Both the position numbers and the translations under genes were made by a program. From Amycolatopsis balhimycina FH 1894 (GTDB lineage Bacteria; Actinomycetota; Actinomycetes; Mycobacteriales; Pseudonocardiaceae), in contig NZ_KB913037.1 in assembly GCF_000384295.1 (NCBI RefSeq), positions 6,072,822 to 6,136,821 of the forward strand: a stretch of DNA of 64,000 nt. Reading direction: 5' to 3'. Shown in pieces: positions 44,987-53,979 of this stretch. Within the stretch, counting starts at the first letter, position 1. Each line of letters starts with the position of its first letter. A model generated the notes under the pieces. That model made no database searches and was not told where the DNA came from. It was given only the letters and a program-made list of their open reading frames with translations.

Positions 44987-45960
44987 CAGTCCACCGTCAC
45001 GTAGTCGGGGCCGCTGTAGTGGCCGTCCACCTGGGTGCGGCGCTGCAGCAGCAGGTCGTTGAGCAGGCTGGACGCGCCGAAGCGGAACAGGTCCGGGGTC
45101 AGCCACTGCTCGCCGGCGACCTCGTGCACGGCGACCAGGTACTTGATCGCGTCCTTCGTCGTCCGGATGCCGCCCGCGGGCTTGACGCCGCGCAGCTCGC
45201 CGGTCTGCGCGTGCCAGTCGTGGACGGCCTGCAGCATGATGTGGGTGACCGGCAGCGTCGCGGCGGGGGAGACCTTGCCGGTGGAGGTCTTGATGAAGTC
45301 GCCGCCGGCCAGCAGCGCCAGCCACGACGCGCGCCGCACGTTGTCGTAGGTCGCCAGCTCGCCGGTCTCGAGGATGACCTTCAGGTGCGCGTCGCCGCAG
45401 GCGGCCTTGATCGCCTGGATCTCCTCGAAGACGGCCATGTACCGGCCTTCGAGGAAGGCACCGCGGTCGATCACCATGTCGACTTCGTGCGCGCCCGCGT
45501 CGACGGCGATCTTGGTGTCGGCCAGCTTGATCTCACGGCTCGTCCGCCCGGCGGGGAAGCCGGTCGCGACGCTCGCGACGTGCACACCGCTGCCCTTGAG
45601 CGCTTCGACGGCGGTGGCGACCATGTCCGGGTACACGCAGACGGCGGCGACGCGCGGGGTGTCCTGGCGTTCGGGATCGGGCCGGACTGCCTTCGCGGCG
45701 AGCGCCCGGACCTTGCCGTGGGTGTCGGCGCCCTCCAGGGTGGTCAGGTCGACCATGGAGATGGCGGTGTCGATGGCCCACCGCTTGGCGTCCTTCTTGA
45801 TGCTGCGCGTGCCGAGGCCCGCCGCGCGCTGCTCGACGCCGACCTGGTCGACACCGGGCAGCCCGAGCAGGAAGCGGCGCAGGCTCGCGTCGTCGCGAGC
45901 CGCGTCCACCAGCGGTGCCGGGGTGGCCGGCGCCGCTGACGTGCTGGTCGTGGCTGTCAT
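44986..45960 (-). CDS. deoC: deoxyribose-phosphate aldolase
   Basis: Cleaves 2-deoxyribose-5-phosphate into acetaldehyde and glyceraldehyde-3-phosphate. 324 residues, the longer DeoC type. Motifs: AAVCVYPDMVATAVEALKG, SVATGFPAGRTSREIKLADT, VDMVIDRGAFLEG, the Schiff-base Lys in GGDFIKTSTGKVSPAATLPV, and a second conserved Lys in GVKPAGGIRTTKDAIKYLV. It finishes the catabolic route begun by thymidine phosphorylase (a phosphopentomutase must be elsewhere) and is first in an operon with two ALDH genes. Confidence 0.97.
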   Translation of the reverse strand: MTATTSTSAAPATPAPLVDAARDDASLRRFLLGLPGVDQVGVEQRAAGLGTRSIKKDAKRWAIDTAISMVDLTTLEGADTHGKVRALAAKAVRPDPERQDTPRVAAVCVYPDMVATAVEALKGSGVHVASVATGFPAGRTSREIKLADTKIAVDAGAHEVDMVIDRGAFLEGRYMAVFEEIQAIKAACGDAHLKVILETGELATYDNVRRASWLALLAGGDFIKTSTGKVSPAATLPVTHIMLQAVHDWHAQTGELRGVKPAGGIRTTKDAIKYLVAVHEVAGEQWLTPDLFRFGASSLLNDLLLQRRTQVDGHYSGPDYVTVD

Positions 45961-46044
45961 GGGTCTGAGTCTAGGCGGCGCCCCCGGCAGTGTGAGCCCC
46001 CGTTGGTTGTGACGCTCAGTGCCTCGCGCGTCACGTTGCCGAGG

Positions 46045-46683
46045 TCAGGACCCCTCGATCTGCGGCGGCTCCGCGCGCTTGGCCGGCTTCCGGTACACGA
46101 CGACCCCGCCCCAGAAGGCCAGCCCGTTGATCTTCACCGTCGGCGCGGTCGGCGGGGCCGGGGGTGCGCCCGACTTGTCCTCCAGCACGAACCCGCCCAT
46201 CAGCCCGAGGCCCGTGACGTCCACGTTGATGTCGTCCGGGACCGTGATCTGGATGCCGCCCATGATGGCGACCGCGGTGATCGTGCAGTTCTTGTCCGCG
46301 AAGCGGGCCTGGCGCAGGTCGATCTCCGCGCCGCCCCAGAACGCGAAGCTGTTGTGCTGCGGGGGCAGGACCCAGCTGCCCTTGCGGACGGCGCCCGACA
46401 TCACGCCGATCGACACCGGGGAACCCGGGTGACCGCCGATGCGCTGGTCCGGGTAGCCCAAGGCCCGCGTCGTCGCCGGTTCGAGCGTCCCCGAAGACGA
46501 CGGCAGGTCCATCGTCACCGGCTTCAGTTCGCCAAGCGTCTTCGCCGCGTAGACCGTCGACAGCCGCTCTTCCAGCTCGTTGATCGTGATCCGGCCTTCG
46601 GAGAGGGCGTTGTGCAGCACCTGGGCGACGCGCTCGCGGTCGGCGTCGGAGGCCCGCATCTGGTCGGGCGTCAGTTCGCTCAC
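46045..46683 (-). CDS. DUF1707 / LiaF-like membrane-associated protein
   Basis: 212 residues from GTG 46683 (VSELTPDQMRASDADRERVA). The first 50 residues are the DUF1707 motif: RASDADRERVAQVLHNALSE, GRITINELEERLSTVYAAKT. The C-terminal part, with repeats such as FAFWGGAEIDLRQARF, AIMGGIQITVPDDINVDV and GLGLMGGFVLEDKS, forms a beta-helix-like domain found in LiaF and cell-wall-active antibiotic response proteins. No membrane helix is visible, so it may be soluble or peripheral. Divergent from the phosphatase gene with a 61-bp gap. Confidence 0.87.
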   Translation of the reverse strand: MSELTPDQMRASDADRERVAQVLHNALSEGRITINELEERLSTVYAAKTLGELKPVTMDLPSSSGTLEPATTRALGYPDQRIGGHPGSPVSIGVMSGAVRKGSWVLPPQHNSFAFWGGAEIDLRQARFADKNCTITAVAIMGGIQITVPDDINVDVTGLGLMGGFVLEDKSGAPPAPPTAPTVKINGLAFWGGVVVYRKPAKRAEPPQIEGS

Positions 46684-46744
46684 CCGGCGCAGCTTATCGG
46701 CGAAAACCACCCTGTGTGTCCACCTTCCGGAGGACACTGACCCG

Positions 46745-47176
46745 ATGGGATCAACAACCGTCGAGTTCCCGGACGGCGTCCGGGTCCGCGGCCGCGGCCT
46801 GGGGCGCCCGCGGCCCGCTGAGACCGAGCCGGATTTCGGGCTCTACCTGGGGACGAGCCGGCTGCGGCGCAAGCACGGCGGCGGCCTCACCTGGCCGCAC
46901 GAATGGGTGACCTGGCCGGACTTCCTGCTGCCGCTGGACCCCGAAAGGGCGCGTGGGCAGATCAAGGCCCTCCACGAACGAGCGAAGACCGAGACGGTCG
47001 AAGTCGCCTGCTACGGCGGCGCGGGAAGAACCGGCACCGTGATGGCCTGCCTGGCCACGCTGTCCGGTGTCCCGGCCGAGGACGCCGTCGCGTGGGTGCG
47101 GAAGCATTACCACGAACGGGCGGTCGAGACGCCCTGGCAGCGACGCTGGGTCAGCTGGTTCGCGCGGCAGAGTTGA
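46745..47176 (+). CDS. small protein-tyrosine-phosphatase-like protein
   Basis: 143 residues from ATG 46745. The CX5R phosphatase loop is present as VEVACYGGAGRTGTVMACLA, with the conserved Ser/Thr after Arg. A candidate general acid Asp is in WVTWPDFLLPLDPERARGQI. The family is the dual-specificity/tyrosine phosphatase group of small actinobacterial proteins. Substrates could be phosphoproteins or other phosphoesters. Its 3' end overlaps the convergent DUF397 gene by 26 bp. Confidence 0.85.
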   Translation: MGSTTVEFPDGVRVRGRGLGRPRPAETEPDFGLYLGTSRLRRKHGGGLTWPHEWVTWPDFLLPLDPERARGQIKALHERAKTETVEVACYGGAGRTGTVMACLATLSGVPAEDAVAWVRKHYHERAVETPWQRRWVSWFARQS

Positions 47177-47336
47177 GGAACGCGGCCCACGCGGACACGG
47201 GGACGGCGAGGTGGCCGCCTTCGCGGTCCTTGGTGTCCCGGATGCCGACGGTGCCAGCGGTGGAGGTGGCCACCTCGACGCAGTTGGAATCGTTGGTGCT
47301 GTAGCTGCTCTTGCGCCAAGCGTTCGCGGCGTTCAT
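47151..47336 (-). CDS. DUF397 domain protein
   Basis: 61 residues: AWRKSSYSTNDSNCVEVATS then VGIRDTKDREGGHLAVPVSA and WAAFLN, the complete DUF397 pattern. These small proteins pair with XRE/DUF5753 regulators in actinomycetes; the gene overlaps that of the neighbouring regulator by 4 bp (ATGA). The best-known pairs influence development or antibiotic production in Streptomyces. The mechanism here is not readable. Confidence 0.93.
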   Translation of the reverse strand: MNAANAWRKSSYSTNDSNCVEVATSTAGTVGIRDTKDREGGHLAVPVSAWAAFLNSAARTS

Positions 47337-48202
47337 GGTTCGTGCTCCTCAGCTGGGACCGGCTCGCCGATGGTACTGGCAACCAGCCGGGCCGAGTCTT
47401 CATGTGACAGCGCGATGGCACAGATTTCGCGCCAGGCTGTCTTGACCATGGCCACATGGTGATCCTCCTCCAGAAAGCTGCTCGTGCCTCGGCTTTCGAC
47501 ATGGACCAAGGAGGGCTCATGCCCGAATTCGAGAATGACGAACGGCCCCCGTAGGCCGGGGTGCGCGCCCGCGGAGAAGGGCACGACGCGGAACGTGACA
47601 TTGGACCGGCGGCCCAGGAGAAGAAGGTGGTGGAGCTGTGCGCGCATGGTCTCGGAATCACCGATCGGGCGGTGGAGCACCATTTCATCGACCATCAGCT
47701 GCACGGAAGCGGCGCTGCGGCGGCTCAGGATGAGCTGGCGCGTGAGCCGGGCCGAAACCAAGCTCTCGACCTCGGCTTCGGTCAGCCTCGGATCGCCGCC
47801 GTGCAGGAGCGCACGCGCGTATTCGGGGGTTTGGGCGAGGCCGGGAACGACCTGTGATTCGTAGTTCTTGATACCGATAGCTTCGTTCTCGAAGCGGATC
47901 AGGTCCTTCCAGTTGGTGGGCAGCTTGCCATGGATCTCGTGCCAGTTCCTCTCCTCACCCTCCCTGACCAGGGCCAACAGCTCGGTCCGCTTCGTCGCCG
48001 GCACGCGTAGCAGTCCCAGGATCGCCGATACATCGTCCGCGTACAGACCCCGATCGCCGGTCTCCATCCGGCTGATCTTGCTCTCCGAGCAGTCGAGCGC
48101 CTTCGCCACGTCCAGGCAGGTCAGGCCCGCTGCGATGCGGAGGGTCCGCAGCTCCGCCGAGACCCTCCGCTGCCGCACCGACACCCGCTTGTTCTTGGCC
48201 AT
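47333..48202 (-). CDS. XRE-family regulator with DUF5753 domain
   Basis: 289 residues from ATG 48202, with GAAGGTG 7 nt upstream. [23 protein letters not shown] then [20 protein letters not shown]. The remaining DUF5753 domain includes [20 protein letters not shown] and [20 protein letters not shown]. Coupled with DUF397 downstream and divergent from a small gene at 48296, this is the three-gene pattern typical of the type. Confidence 0.95.
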   Translation of the reverse strand: MAKNKRVSVRQRRVSAELRTLRIAAGLTCLDVAKALDCSESKISRMETGDRGLYADDVSAILGLLRVPATKRTELLALVREGEERNWHEIHGKLPTNWKDLIRFENEAIGIKNYESQVVPGLAQTPEYARALLHGGDPRLTEAEVESLVSARLTRQLILSRRSAASVQLMVDEMVLHRPIGDSETMRAQLHHLLLLGRRSNVTFRVVPFSAGAHPGLRGPFVILEFGHEPSLVHVESRGTSSFLEEDHHVAMVKTAWREICAIALSHEDSARLVASTIGEPVPAEEHEP

Positions 48203-48295
48203 GCGGACACCTTCACCGCTTGCCACCGAGGCAAGGAAGATCGCTCACCCGGTTGAACAGTTGCGTGCGTCCGTGGCAAGAACCCAGGGTTGGTC

Positions 48296-48511
48296 ATGCT
48301 CGAGAAGGACAAGCGCATGGACCGGACCTGGACGCTCGACGGTGTGTATGCGAACTGGAAGCTCACCATCGTGATCGAGCCGGGCGAGTACGCCTACGAC
48401 GTGCCCGAGTGGCCCGGGGAGAAGCTGGCCCCGGTCGTCGAGCACTTCTTCGAATCCGTCAACCTCTACGAACTCGGAAGGGACGCGGAACAGCTCCACC
48501 GGCTAAGTTGA
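48296..48511 (+). CDS. small hypothetical protein next to the XRE/DUF397 pair
   Basis: 71 residues from ATG 48296 ([20 protein letters not shown]); TTG 48290 is possible. The sequence has a compact beta-like middle ([20 protein letters not shown]) and an acidic helical end ([20 protein letters not shown]). No family recognised. Divergent from the XRE regulator with a 93-bp gap and just upstream of upp (5 bp). Confidence 0.6.
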   Translation: MLEKDKRMDRTWTLDGVYANWKLTIVIEPGEYAYDVPEWPGEKLAPVVEHFFESVNLYELGRDAEQLHRLS

Positions 48512-48516
48512 CCCGC

Positions 48517-49140
48517 ATGGATGTGCACGTCGTCGATCACCCCCTCGCGAAGGCCCGGCTCTCCACGATGCGTGACGCGCGCACCGACAGCGCCGCGTTC
48601 CGGGCCGCGCTGCACGAGCTGACCGTCATGCTGGTCTACGAAGCCACGCGCGACTTGCCGGTGAAGACCGCGCGGATCCACACGCCGGTCGCCCGCACCG
48701 ACGGCTACACCCTCGCCAAGCCGCCGCTGCTGGTACCGGTGCTGCGGGCCGGGCTGGGCATGGCCGACCAGGCCCACAAGCTGATCCCGGACGCGCAGAT
48801 GGGCTTCGTCGGCCTGGCGCGCGACGAGGAGACGCTGAAGCCGACGCCGTACCTGGAGTCGCTGCCGGAATCGCTCGCCGACCGGCCGGTCATGGTGCTC
48901 GACCCGATGCTCGCCACCGGCGGCTCGATGGAGTACACGATCCGGCTGCTCACCGATCGCGGCGCCGACGACGTCACGGCCATCTGCGCGCTGGCCGCGC
49001 CGGAAGGCCTGGCCCACCTGGAGAAGGCCGGCCTGCCGGTGCGGGTGGTGACGGCGAGCATCGACGAGCGCCTCAACGACTCGGGCTTCATCGTGCCGGG
49101 CCTCGGCGACGCGGGTGACCGTCAGTACGGCGCCGTCTAG
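48517..49140 (+). CDS. upp: uracil phosphoribosyltransferase
   Basis: Makes UMP from uracil and PRPP. 207 residues, full length. Motifs: [40 protein letters not shown], the PRPP-binding [20 protein letters not shown] and the uracil-site end [20 protein letters not shown] minus a few bases. It recycles uracil released by pyrimidine nucleoside phosphorolysis, completing the salvage theme of the window. Confidence 0.97.
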   Translation: MDVHVVDHPLAKARLSTMRDARTDSAAFRAALHELTVMLVYEATRDLPVKTARIHTPVARTDGYTLAKPPLLVPVLRAGLGMADQAHKLIPDAQMGFVGLARDEETLKPTPYLESLPESLADRPVMVLDPMLATGGSMEYTIRLLTDRGADDVTAICALAAPEGLAHLEKAGLPVRVVTASIDERLNDSGFIVPGLGDAGDRQYGAV

Positions 49141-49142
49141 CC

Positions 49143-50087
49143 TTGCCGGTCCTGAAGTGGCGGTGGATCGCCGTGACCGCCGCCGCGGTCGCGGCCGTCA
49201 CCGCCGGGCTGCTGTGGCTGTTCCTCGCCTGGTCCGGGGAGCCGACCGCGCCGGTGCGGATCGACGCGGTCAAGACGGCGTTCGGCGTCGGCGCGGGCGC
49301 CGGCGGGGTGTTCGCGCTGTGGCTGGCGACGCGCCGCCAGCGCACCCTCGAACTGCAGCTGACCGAGACGACGCGGGACCTGGAGGAACGCCGGGTCACC
49401 GAGCTGTACACGAAGGCCGTCGAGCAGCTCGGCAGCGACAAGGCGCCGGTCCGGCTGGGCGGGCTGTACGCGCTGGAGCGGCTCGGGCAGGACAACCCCA
49501 AGCAGCGCCAGACGATCGTCAACGTGTGGTGCGCGTACCTGCGGATGCCGTTCAAGGCCCCGGTCGTGGGGCTCAGGGGCAGCGCGGCCCTCGACCTGGC
49601 CGACGACCCCGAGGAGAGCGAACTCCTCGTCCGGCTGGCCGTGCAGGAAATGCTCAAGACGCACCTGAGCCACGACGCCGGAGGCTACTGGCCGGGGATG
49701 TCGATTGATCTGCAGCGAGCCACTCTCGTCGACTTCCGGCTGAGCGGGTGCACTGTGACCGCCGCCGACTTCAGCCGCGCCCGGTTCATCGGTCAGCTCC
49801 ACATCCGCGGCACGCGCTTCACCCGCCAGGCGGGGTTCTACGGCACGGACTTCCGCGACATCGTGAACTTCGATCGGTCGGTCTTCGAGGAAGGCGCGTT
49901 CTTCTCCCGGGCACACTTCGCCGCGGATGTCCGCTTCACCCGGGTCCGATCCGGGGGCCGGTTCGAGTTCTCGCGCGCGGTCTTCGACGAGGGAGCCCAC
50001 TTCGAGGGCGGCGACCACCAGGAGCTCGACCTGGCGGACGCGCAGTTCCCGCCGGACGGCAACGTCCCGGCCGATGCCGGCCACTGA
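49143..50087 (+). CDS. membrane-anchored pentapeptide-repeat protein
   Basis: 314 residues from TTG 49143, 2 bp after upp; the start is the least certain part. Two N-terminal helices (WIAVTAAAVAAVTAGLLWLF and AFGVGAGAGGVFALWLATRR) place the remainder in the cytoplasm. After a helical linker (VTELYTKAVEQLGSDKAPVR, LGGLYALERLGQDNPKQRQT) come pentapeptide-like repeats (A(D/N)LxX): ADFSRARFIGQLHIRGTRFT, FYGTDFRDIVNFDRSVFEEG. The type is common in actinomycetes; function unknown. An ECF sigma gene follows 5 bp downstream. Confidence 0.8.
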   Translation: MPVLKWRWIAVTAAAVAAVTAGLLWLFLAWSGEPTAPVRIDAVKTAFGVGAGAGGVFALWLATRRQRTLELQLTETTRDLEERRVTELYTKAVEQLGSDKAPVRLGGLYALERLGQDNPKQRQTIVNVWCAYLRMPFKAPVVGLRGSAALDLADDPEESELLVRLAVQEMLKTHLSHDAGGYWPGMSIDLQRATLVDFRLSGCTVTAADFSRARFIGQLHIRGTRFTRQAGFYGTDFRDIVNFDRSVFEEGAFFSRAHFAADVRFTRVRSGGRFEFSRAVFDEGAHFEGGDHQELDLADAQFPPDGNVPADAGH

Positions 50088-50092
50088 GGAGT

Positions 50093-50662
50093 GTGACCAG
50101 CCATGCGACGGGGGCGCCGGTGGACGACCGGGCACTGTGGGACCGGGCTTCCGGCGGCGACGAGGCGGCGTTCAGCGAGCTCTTCGAGCGGCACGCCGAG
50201 GCCGTCTGGAACCACGCCTACCGGCTGACCGGCTCGTGGGCCGGCGCCGAAGACCTGACGTCGACGACGTTCCTGACCGCCTGGCGCCGCCGCGCCGACG
50301 TGACGCTCGTGCGGGACAGCGCCCTGCCGTGGCTCTACACGGTCGCCGGAAACGCCGCCCGTGACGAATACCGCGGCGCGCGACGGCGGCTGCGGCTGCT
50401 CCGGAAGATCCCGGACCCGCCGGTGGTGTCCGATCACGCCGACGCGGTGGCCGAGCGGCTCGACGGCGAGCAGCGGCTGCGCGAGGTCGTCGACGCCGTC
50501 CGGACCTTGCCGAAGTCGCAGCGGGACGTCGTCGAGCTGTGCCTGCTCGGGGACGTGAGCGTCGCCGACGCCGCCGCGTTGCTGACGGTCGCCGAGGTCA
50601 CCGTCCGCGCCCACCTGTCCCGGGCCCGTGCCCGGCTGCGCACGTTGCTGGAGGAGAAATGA
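50093..50662 (+). CDS. ECF RNA polymerase sigma factor
   Basis: 189 residues from GTG 50093; GTG 50120 (VDDRALWDRASGG) is an equal alternative because GAGGAG at 50086 is very close to the first. Region 2: AFSELFERHAEAVWNHAYRL, TGSWAGAEDLTSTTFLTAWR. Region 4: LPKSQRDVVELCLLGDVSVA, DAAALLTVAEVTVRAHLSRA. No extra C-terminal domain. It overlaps the next gene by 4 bp (ATGA), which is therefore the likely anti-sigma or target gene. Confidence 0.93.
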   Translation: MTSHATGAPVDDRALWDRASGGDEAAFSELFERHAEAVWNHAYRLTGSWAGAEDLTSTTFLTAWRRRADVTLVRDSALPWLYTVAGNAARDEYRGARRRLRLLRKIPDPPVVSDHADAVAERLDGEQRLREVVDAVRTLPKSQRDVVELCLLGDVSVADAAALLTVAEVTVRAHLSRARARLRTLLEEK

Positions 50663-51924
50663 GCGAGGACCTCGGTCTCCCGCCCCGGCGCGCCCTGCCG
50701 GACGACGTCCGTGAGCTGCTGCGTGCCGAACTCCGCCGGGGCATCGCGAAGCGGCGGCCGTCCTCTCGGGTTTGGTACGCCGCCGCGGCGGCCGTCGTCG
50801 TGCTGGCCGCGGGCGCGGTCGTCGCGACGCAGGTCTTCCGGCAGCCCGCCGACGTCGGCCCCGCGCCGGTCGCCGGTGGCGGGCTGACCTTGGACGCCCG
50901 CGTGGCGAAGTCGTCGCTCGACCGCTGCCGGGCGGCCTTCAAAGCGGCGAACAAGTCGGTGGACCGGGCGGGCTACCTCGTGAACGAGGAATGGGTCCCG
51001 CTGTTCACCCAGGTCCAGGAGGGGGATTCGGTGGTCGCGGCCACGGCGGACGGCAAGCCGCTGTTCTGCGAGACCACGGAAACGACCGTGACGTTGTCGG
51101 ATCCGAGCTTCGAACCCACCACGGTGCCGGGGGCGAACTTCGAGCTGCTGTTCCACAGTGCCACCGGCACGGTCGGCGGGATCCTCGGCCCCGGGACGGA
51201 GGGCGCTTTCCTCGCGTCGCACACCGAAGGCGGGGACTCCTCGTCCCAGGACATCAAGTTCTCCCCGGTCTCCCGCCAGTTCGTGGTGATGACACGGACC
51301 GACCCGGCGCGGACGACGCTCACCCTCGCCAATCCTCCGGAACCGAAGGGGTTCGTGCTGCCCGAGGCGCCGCCGCCCCTGCTTTCGGTCGTCGACCGGC
51401 CGGTGGCCGCCGACCGGACGTCCCCGGCGGGGCGGGCGCTGGGCGAGTGCCTGGCCGCGGCCGAGGAGGTGCTCCCCGACGCCACGGCCTACGTGCCCGG
51501 GCCGTTGCTCGAGACCGGCGGCTACCGGGTGGTCCTGGGCCGCCGCGGTGACCGGGTCGTCGTCTGCACGACCGAGCCCGACTACCAGCGGCCGGGGAAG
51601 ACCAAGTCGCGCGTGTACCCCGATTTCGTCCCGCGGCCGGTCGCGCCGGTGCGGCTGTTGAGGGTGAGCACCCTGGGGGCGACCGAAGCGGGCGGCGAGC
51701 CAGGGAAGTCGCGGACGCCGTACGCCGTCGCGGTGCCCGTGAACGCGGCGAAGACGACCATCGACTTCGGCGTCGGGACTGCTGTCGAAGCCGAAGTCGC
51801 CGACGGCATGGCCCTGACCTGGATCCCGAAGGAACTCGGTGTCGTCCCGGACGTGAAGGTGCACGTAGTGGTCCGGGACGCGCTCGGCGCGATCCTCTAC
51901 GACGGGTCGTTGCCGCTGGCCTGA
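50659..51924 (+). CDS. membrane protein co-encoded with the ECF sigma factor, candidate anti-sigma
   Basis: 421 residues from ATG 50659 with GAGGAG upstream. The short N-terminal cytoplasmic part (about 45 residues, LPDDVRELLRAELRRGIAKR) is followed by one helix (WYAAAAAVVVLAAGAVVATQ) and a 350-residue exported domain with at least four cysteines (e.g. SSLDRCRAAF, PLFCETTET, LGECLAAAEE, VVCTTEPDY). No zinc anti-sigma HxxxCxxC motif is visible, so if it inhibits the sigma factor it does so by another type of contact. The exterior region seems duplicated in part (C...C pairs). Its 3' end overlaps the convergent TetR gene by 28 bp. Confidence 0.7.
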   Translation: MSEDLGLPPRRALPDDVRELLRAELRRGIAKRRPSSRVWYAAAAAVVVLAAGAVVATQVFRQPADVGPAPVAGGGLTLDARVAKSSLDRCRAAFKAANKSVDRAGYLVNEEWVPLFTQVQEGDSVVAATADGKPLFCETTETTVTLSDPSFEPTTVPGANFELLFHSATGTVGGILGPGTEGAFLASHTEGGDSSSQDIKFSPVSRQFVVMTRTDPARTTLTLANPPEPKGFVLPEAPPPLLSVVDRPVAADRTSPAGRALGECLAAAEEVLPDATAYVPGPLLETGGYRVVLGRRGDRVVVCTTEPDYQRPGKTKSRVYPDFVPRPVAPVRLLRVSTLGATEAGGEPGKSRTPYAVAVPVNAAKTTIDFGVGTAVEAEVADGMALTWIPKELGVVPDVKVHVVVRDALGAILYDGSLPLA

Positions 51925-52514
51925 GGACTCAGCCAGCCGGAGGCGTTCGCGCGCAGGGCCCGCTCGTACGAGCTCGTGACGTCGAACTCCTCCGGCAGGT
52001 TGCCGGTCAATTCCAGCGAGACCAGGCCGTGCACGATGGCCCAGCAGCCGACCGCGATCGTCTCGGGCGGGACGTCGAGGAAGACGCCGTCGGCGATGGC
52101 GCGGCGGATGATCAGTTCCAGGGGCTTGAGCGTTTCGCGGGCGAGTTTCTCGGCGGCTTCGTTCGGCTCGAACCCGGGGACCGACCTGGTGAACATGATC
52201 CCGTACAGGTGCGGGTCGGCCAGGGCGCTCGCGCGGTAGGCGCTGCCGAGCGCGACGAGGTCCTCGACGGTGTCGCCGGTCAGTGGCGTGTGGGCCATCC
52301 GGGCGCCGAAGCGGCGGAAGCCTTCGGTGTAGAGCGCGTTGACCAGGTCGGGTTTGCTGCCGAAGAGCGAGTACACGGCGGTGGTCGACGTCCCGGCGTC
52401 GGCGGCGAGCTTCCGCAGTGAAAGCGCCTTCGGCCCGTCGGCGGCGATGAGCTCCCCGGCCCGGTCGAGCAGCTTGAGCCGGAGCGCCTCGTCGTGCGTG
52501 CGTGGTCGCGCCAT
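51897..52514 (-). CDS. TetR-family regulator
   Basis: 205 residues. HTH: LRLKLLDRAGELIAADGPKA then LSLRKLAADAGTSTTAVYSL, FGSKPDLVNALYTEGF. The C-terminal WHG-type ligand domain has DPHLYGIMFTRSVPGFEPNE and VGCWAIVHGLVSLELTGNLP. Divergent from the MerR gene at 52598 with 83 bp between. Targets unknown. Confidence 0.9.
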   Translation of the reverse strand: MARPRTHDEALRLKLLDRAGELIAADGPKALSLRKLAADAGTSTTAVYSLFGSKPDLVNALYTEGFRRFGARMAHTPLTGDTVEDLVALGSAYRASALADPHLYGIMFTRSVPGFEPNEAAEKLARETLKPLELIIRRAIADGVFLDVPPETIAVGCWAIVHGLVSLELTGNLPEEFDVTSSYERALRANASGWLSPQASGNDPS

Positions 52515-52559
52515 CTACCCAGCGTAGTACAACGCTGTTATTTTTGCAGCCTCGGTGAT

Positions 52560-52590
52560 TTGACCTGGAGTGCACTCCAGGTCGTACTGT
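52560..52590 (+). promoter_or_regulatory. MerR-type promoter with perfect 20-bp operator
   Basis: TTGACC (52560-52565) and TACTGT (52585-52590) are separated by 19 bp, the over-long spacer typical of MerR-activated promoters. The perfect palindrome ACCTGGAGTGCACTCCAGGT (52563-52582) fills the spacer. The MerR ATG (52598) lies 8 nt after the -10 box, so the transcript is probably leaderless. Confidence 0.85.
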
Positions 52591-52597
52591 CGAGACC

Positions 52598-52999
52598 ATG
52601 AGCTACTCGATAGCGGAAGCCGCTCGACGTAGCGGGCTGTCCATCGACACCCTCCGGTACTACGAGCGCATCAAACTGCTCGACCCGCCCGCCCGGGACG
52701 CCGCGGGCCGCCGGGCGTACTCCGACGACGACCTCGGCTGGCTGGGGTTCCTGACCAAGCTGCGCACCACCGGCATGCCCATCAAGAGCATGCGCGAGTA
52801 CGCGTCGCTGCGCCGTCACGGCGTCGCGAGCGCGGGCCGCCGCAAGGCGCTGCTGGTGGAGCAGCGGCGGTCGGTCGCCGAACGGATCGCCGAGCTGCAG
52901 GGCTGCCTCGACGTCCTCGACTACAAGATCGAGAACTACGCCCAGGTCGAGCGGAAGGTGCTCGGCGTGGAACCCGGTATGGAGGAGATTTCCGCGTGA
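52598..52999 (+). CDS. MerR-family regulator
   Basis: 133 residues. HTH and wing: [40 protein letters not shown], then the dimerisation helix ([20 protein letters not shown]). No metal-binding Cys pattern, so it is a small-molecule or stress-type MerR. It controls its own promoter through the palindrome at 52563 and, by a 4-bp overlap (GTGA), the aldo/keto reductase gene. Confidence 0.94.
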   Translation: MSYSIAEAARRSGLSIDTLRYYERIKLLDPPARDAAGRRAYSDDDLGWLGFLTKLRTTGMPIKSMREYASLRRHGVASAGRRKALLVEQRRSVAERIAELQGCLDVLDYKIENYAQVERKVLGVEPGMEEISA

Positions 53000-53973
53000 A
53001 GACCAGGAAGCTCGGCGAACTGGAAGTCAGTGCTCAGGGGCTGGGCTGCATGGGGATGAGCCAGGCCTACGGCGTCCGCGACAACGACGAAGAGTCGATC
53101 GCGACGGTCCACAAGGCTCTCGACCTCGGCGTGACGCTGCTGGACACCGCGAACGTCTACGCGAACGGCGTCAACGAGGAGCTGGTCGGCCGCGCGATCG
53201 CCGGCCGCCGCGACGAGGTCGTGCTCGCGACGAAGTTCGGCATCGTGTGGAACGACGGCGTGATGGGCGCCCGCGGTGACGCCGAGTACGTCAGGCAAAG
53301 CTGCGACGAGTCGCTGCGACGGCTGGGCGTCGACCACATCGACCTCTACTACCAGCACCGCGTCGACCCGGACACGCCGATCGAAGAGACGTGGGGCGCG
53401 CTGGCTTCCCTCGTCGAGGCCGGGAAGATCCGGTACGCGGGGATTTCGGAGGCGAGCGCCGCGACGATCCGCGCCGCGCACGCGGTGCACCCGGTGACGG
53501 CGCTGCAGAGCGAGTGGTCGCTGTGGACGCGCGGCATCGAGGGCGAAATCCTGGACACGTGCCGGGAGCTGGGCATCGGCGTCGTGCCGTTCTCCCCGCT
53601 GGGCCGCGGGTTCCTGACCGGCGCGGTGAAGTCGGTCGCGGACCTGCCCGAGGACGACATGCGCCGCGGGCTGCCGCGGTTCGCCGAGGGCAACTTCGAG
53701 CGGAACATGGCCATCGTCGACGCGCTGCGCAAGCTGGCCTCGGACAAGGGCGTCACCGCCGGGCAGCTGGCCTTGGCGTGGGTCCAGTCCCAGGGCGAGG
53801 ACGTGGTGCCGATCCCGGGCACCAAGCGCCGCAAGTACCTCGAGGAGAACGTCGCGGCGGCTTCGCTGGAGCTGACCGCAGCCGACCTCGCGGCCATCGC
53901 GGCCGCGGCGCCCGCCGACGCGATCGCCGGAGAGCGCTATCCGGAGCGTCTGGCCCGCGCCGCCGGCCGGTAA
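52996..53973 (+). CDS. aldo/keto reductase
   Basis: 325 residues from GTG 52996. NADPH-dependent carbonyl reduction. Tetrad: Asp and Tyr in [17 protein letters not shown], Lys in [11 protein letters not shown], His in [13 protein letters not shown]. The start [20 protein letters not shown] and nucleotide-site end [20 protein letters not shown] are typical of AKR13-like bacterial enzymes. Paired with MerR as in many actinobacterial aldehyde- or quinone-stress units. Confidence 0.95.
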   Translation: MKTRKLGELEVSAQGLGCMGMSQAYGVRDNDEESIATVHKALDLGVTLLDTANVYANGVNEELVGRAIAGRRDEVVLATKFGIVWNDGVMGARGDAEYVRQSCDESLRRLGVDHIDLYYQHRVDPDTPIEETWGALASLVEAGKIRYAGISEASAATIRAAHAVHPVTALQSEWSLWTRGIEGEILDTCRELGIGVVPFSPLGRGFLTGAVKSVADLPEDDMRRGLPRFAEGNFERNMAIVDALRKLASDKGVTAGQLALAWVQSQGEDVVPIPGTKRRKYLEENVAAASLELTAADLAAIAAAAPADAIAGERYPERLARAAGR

Positions 53974-53979
53974 GCCCGT

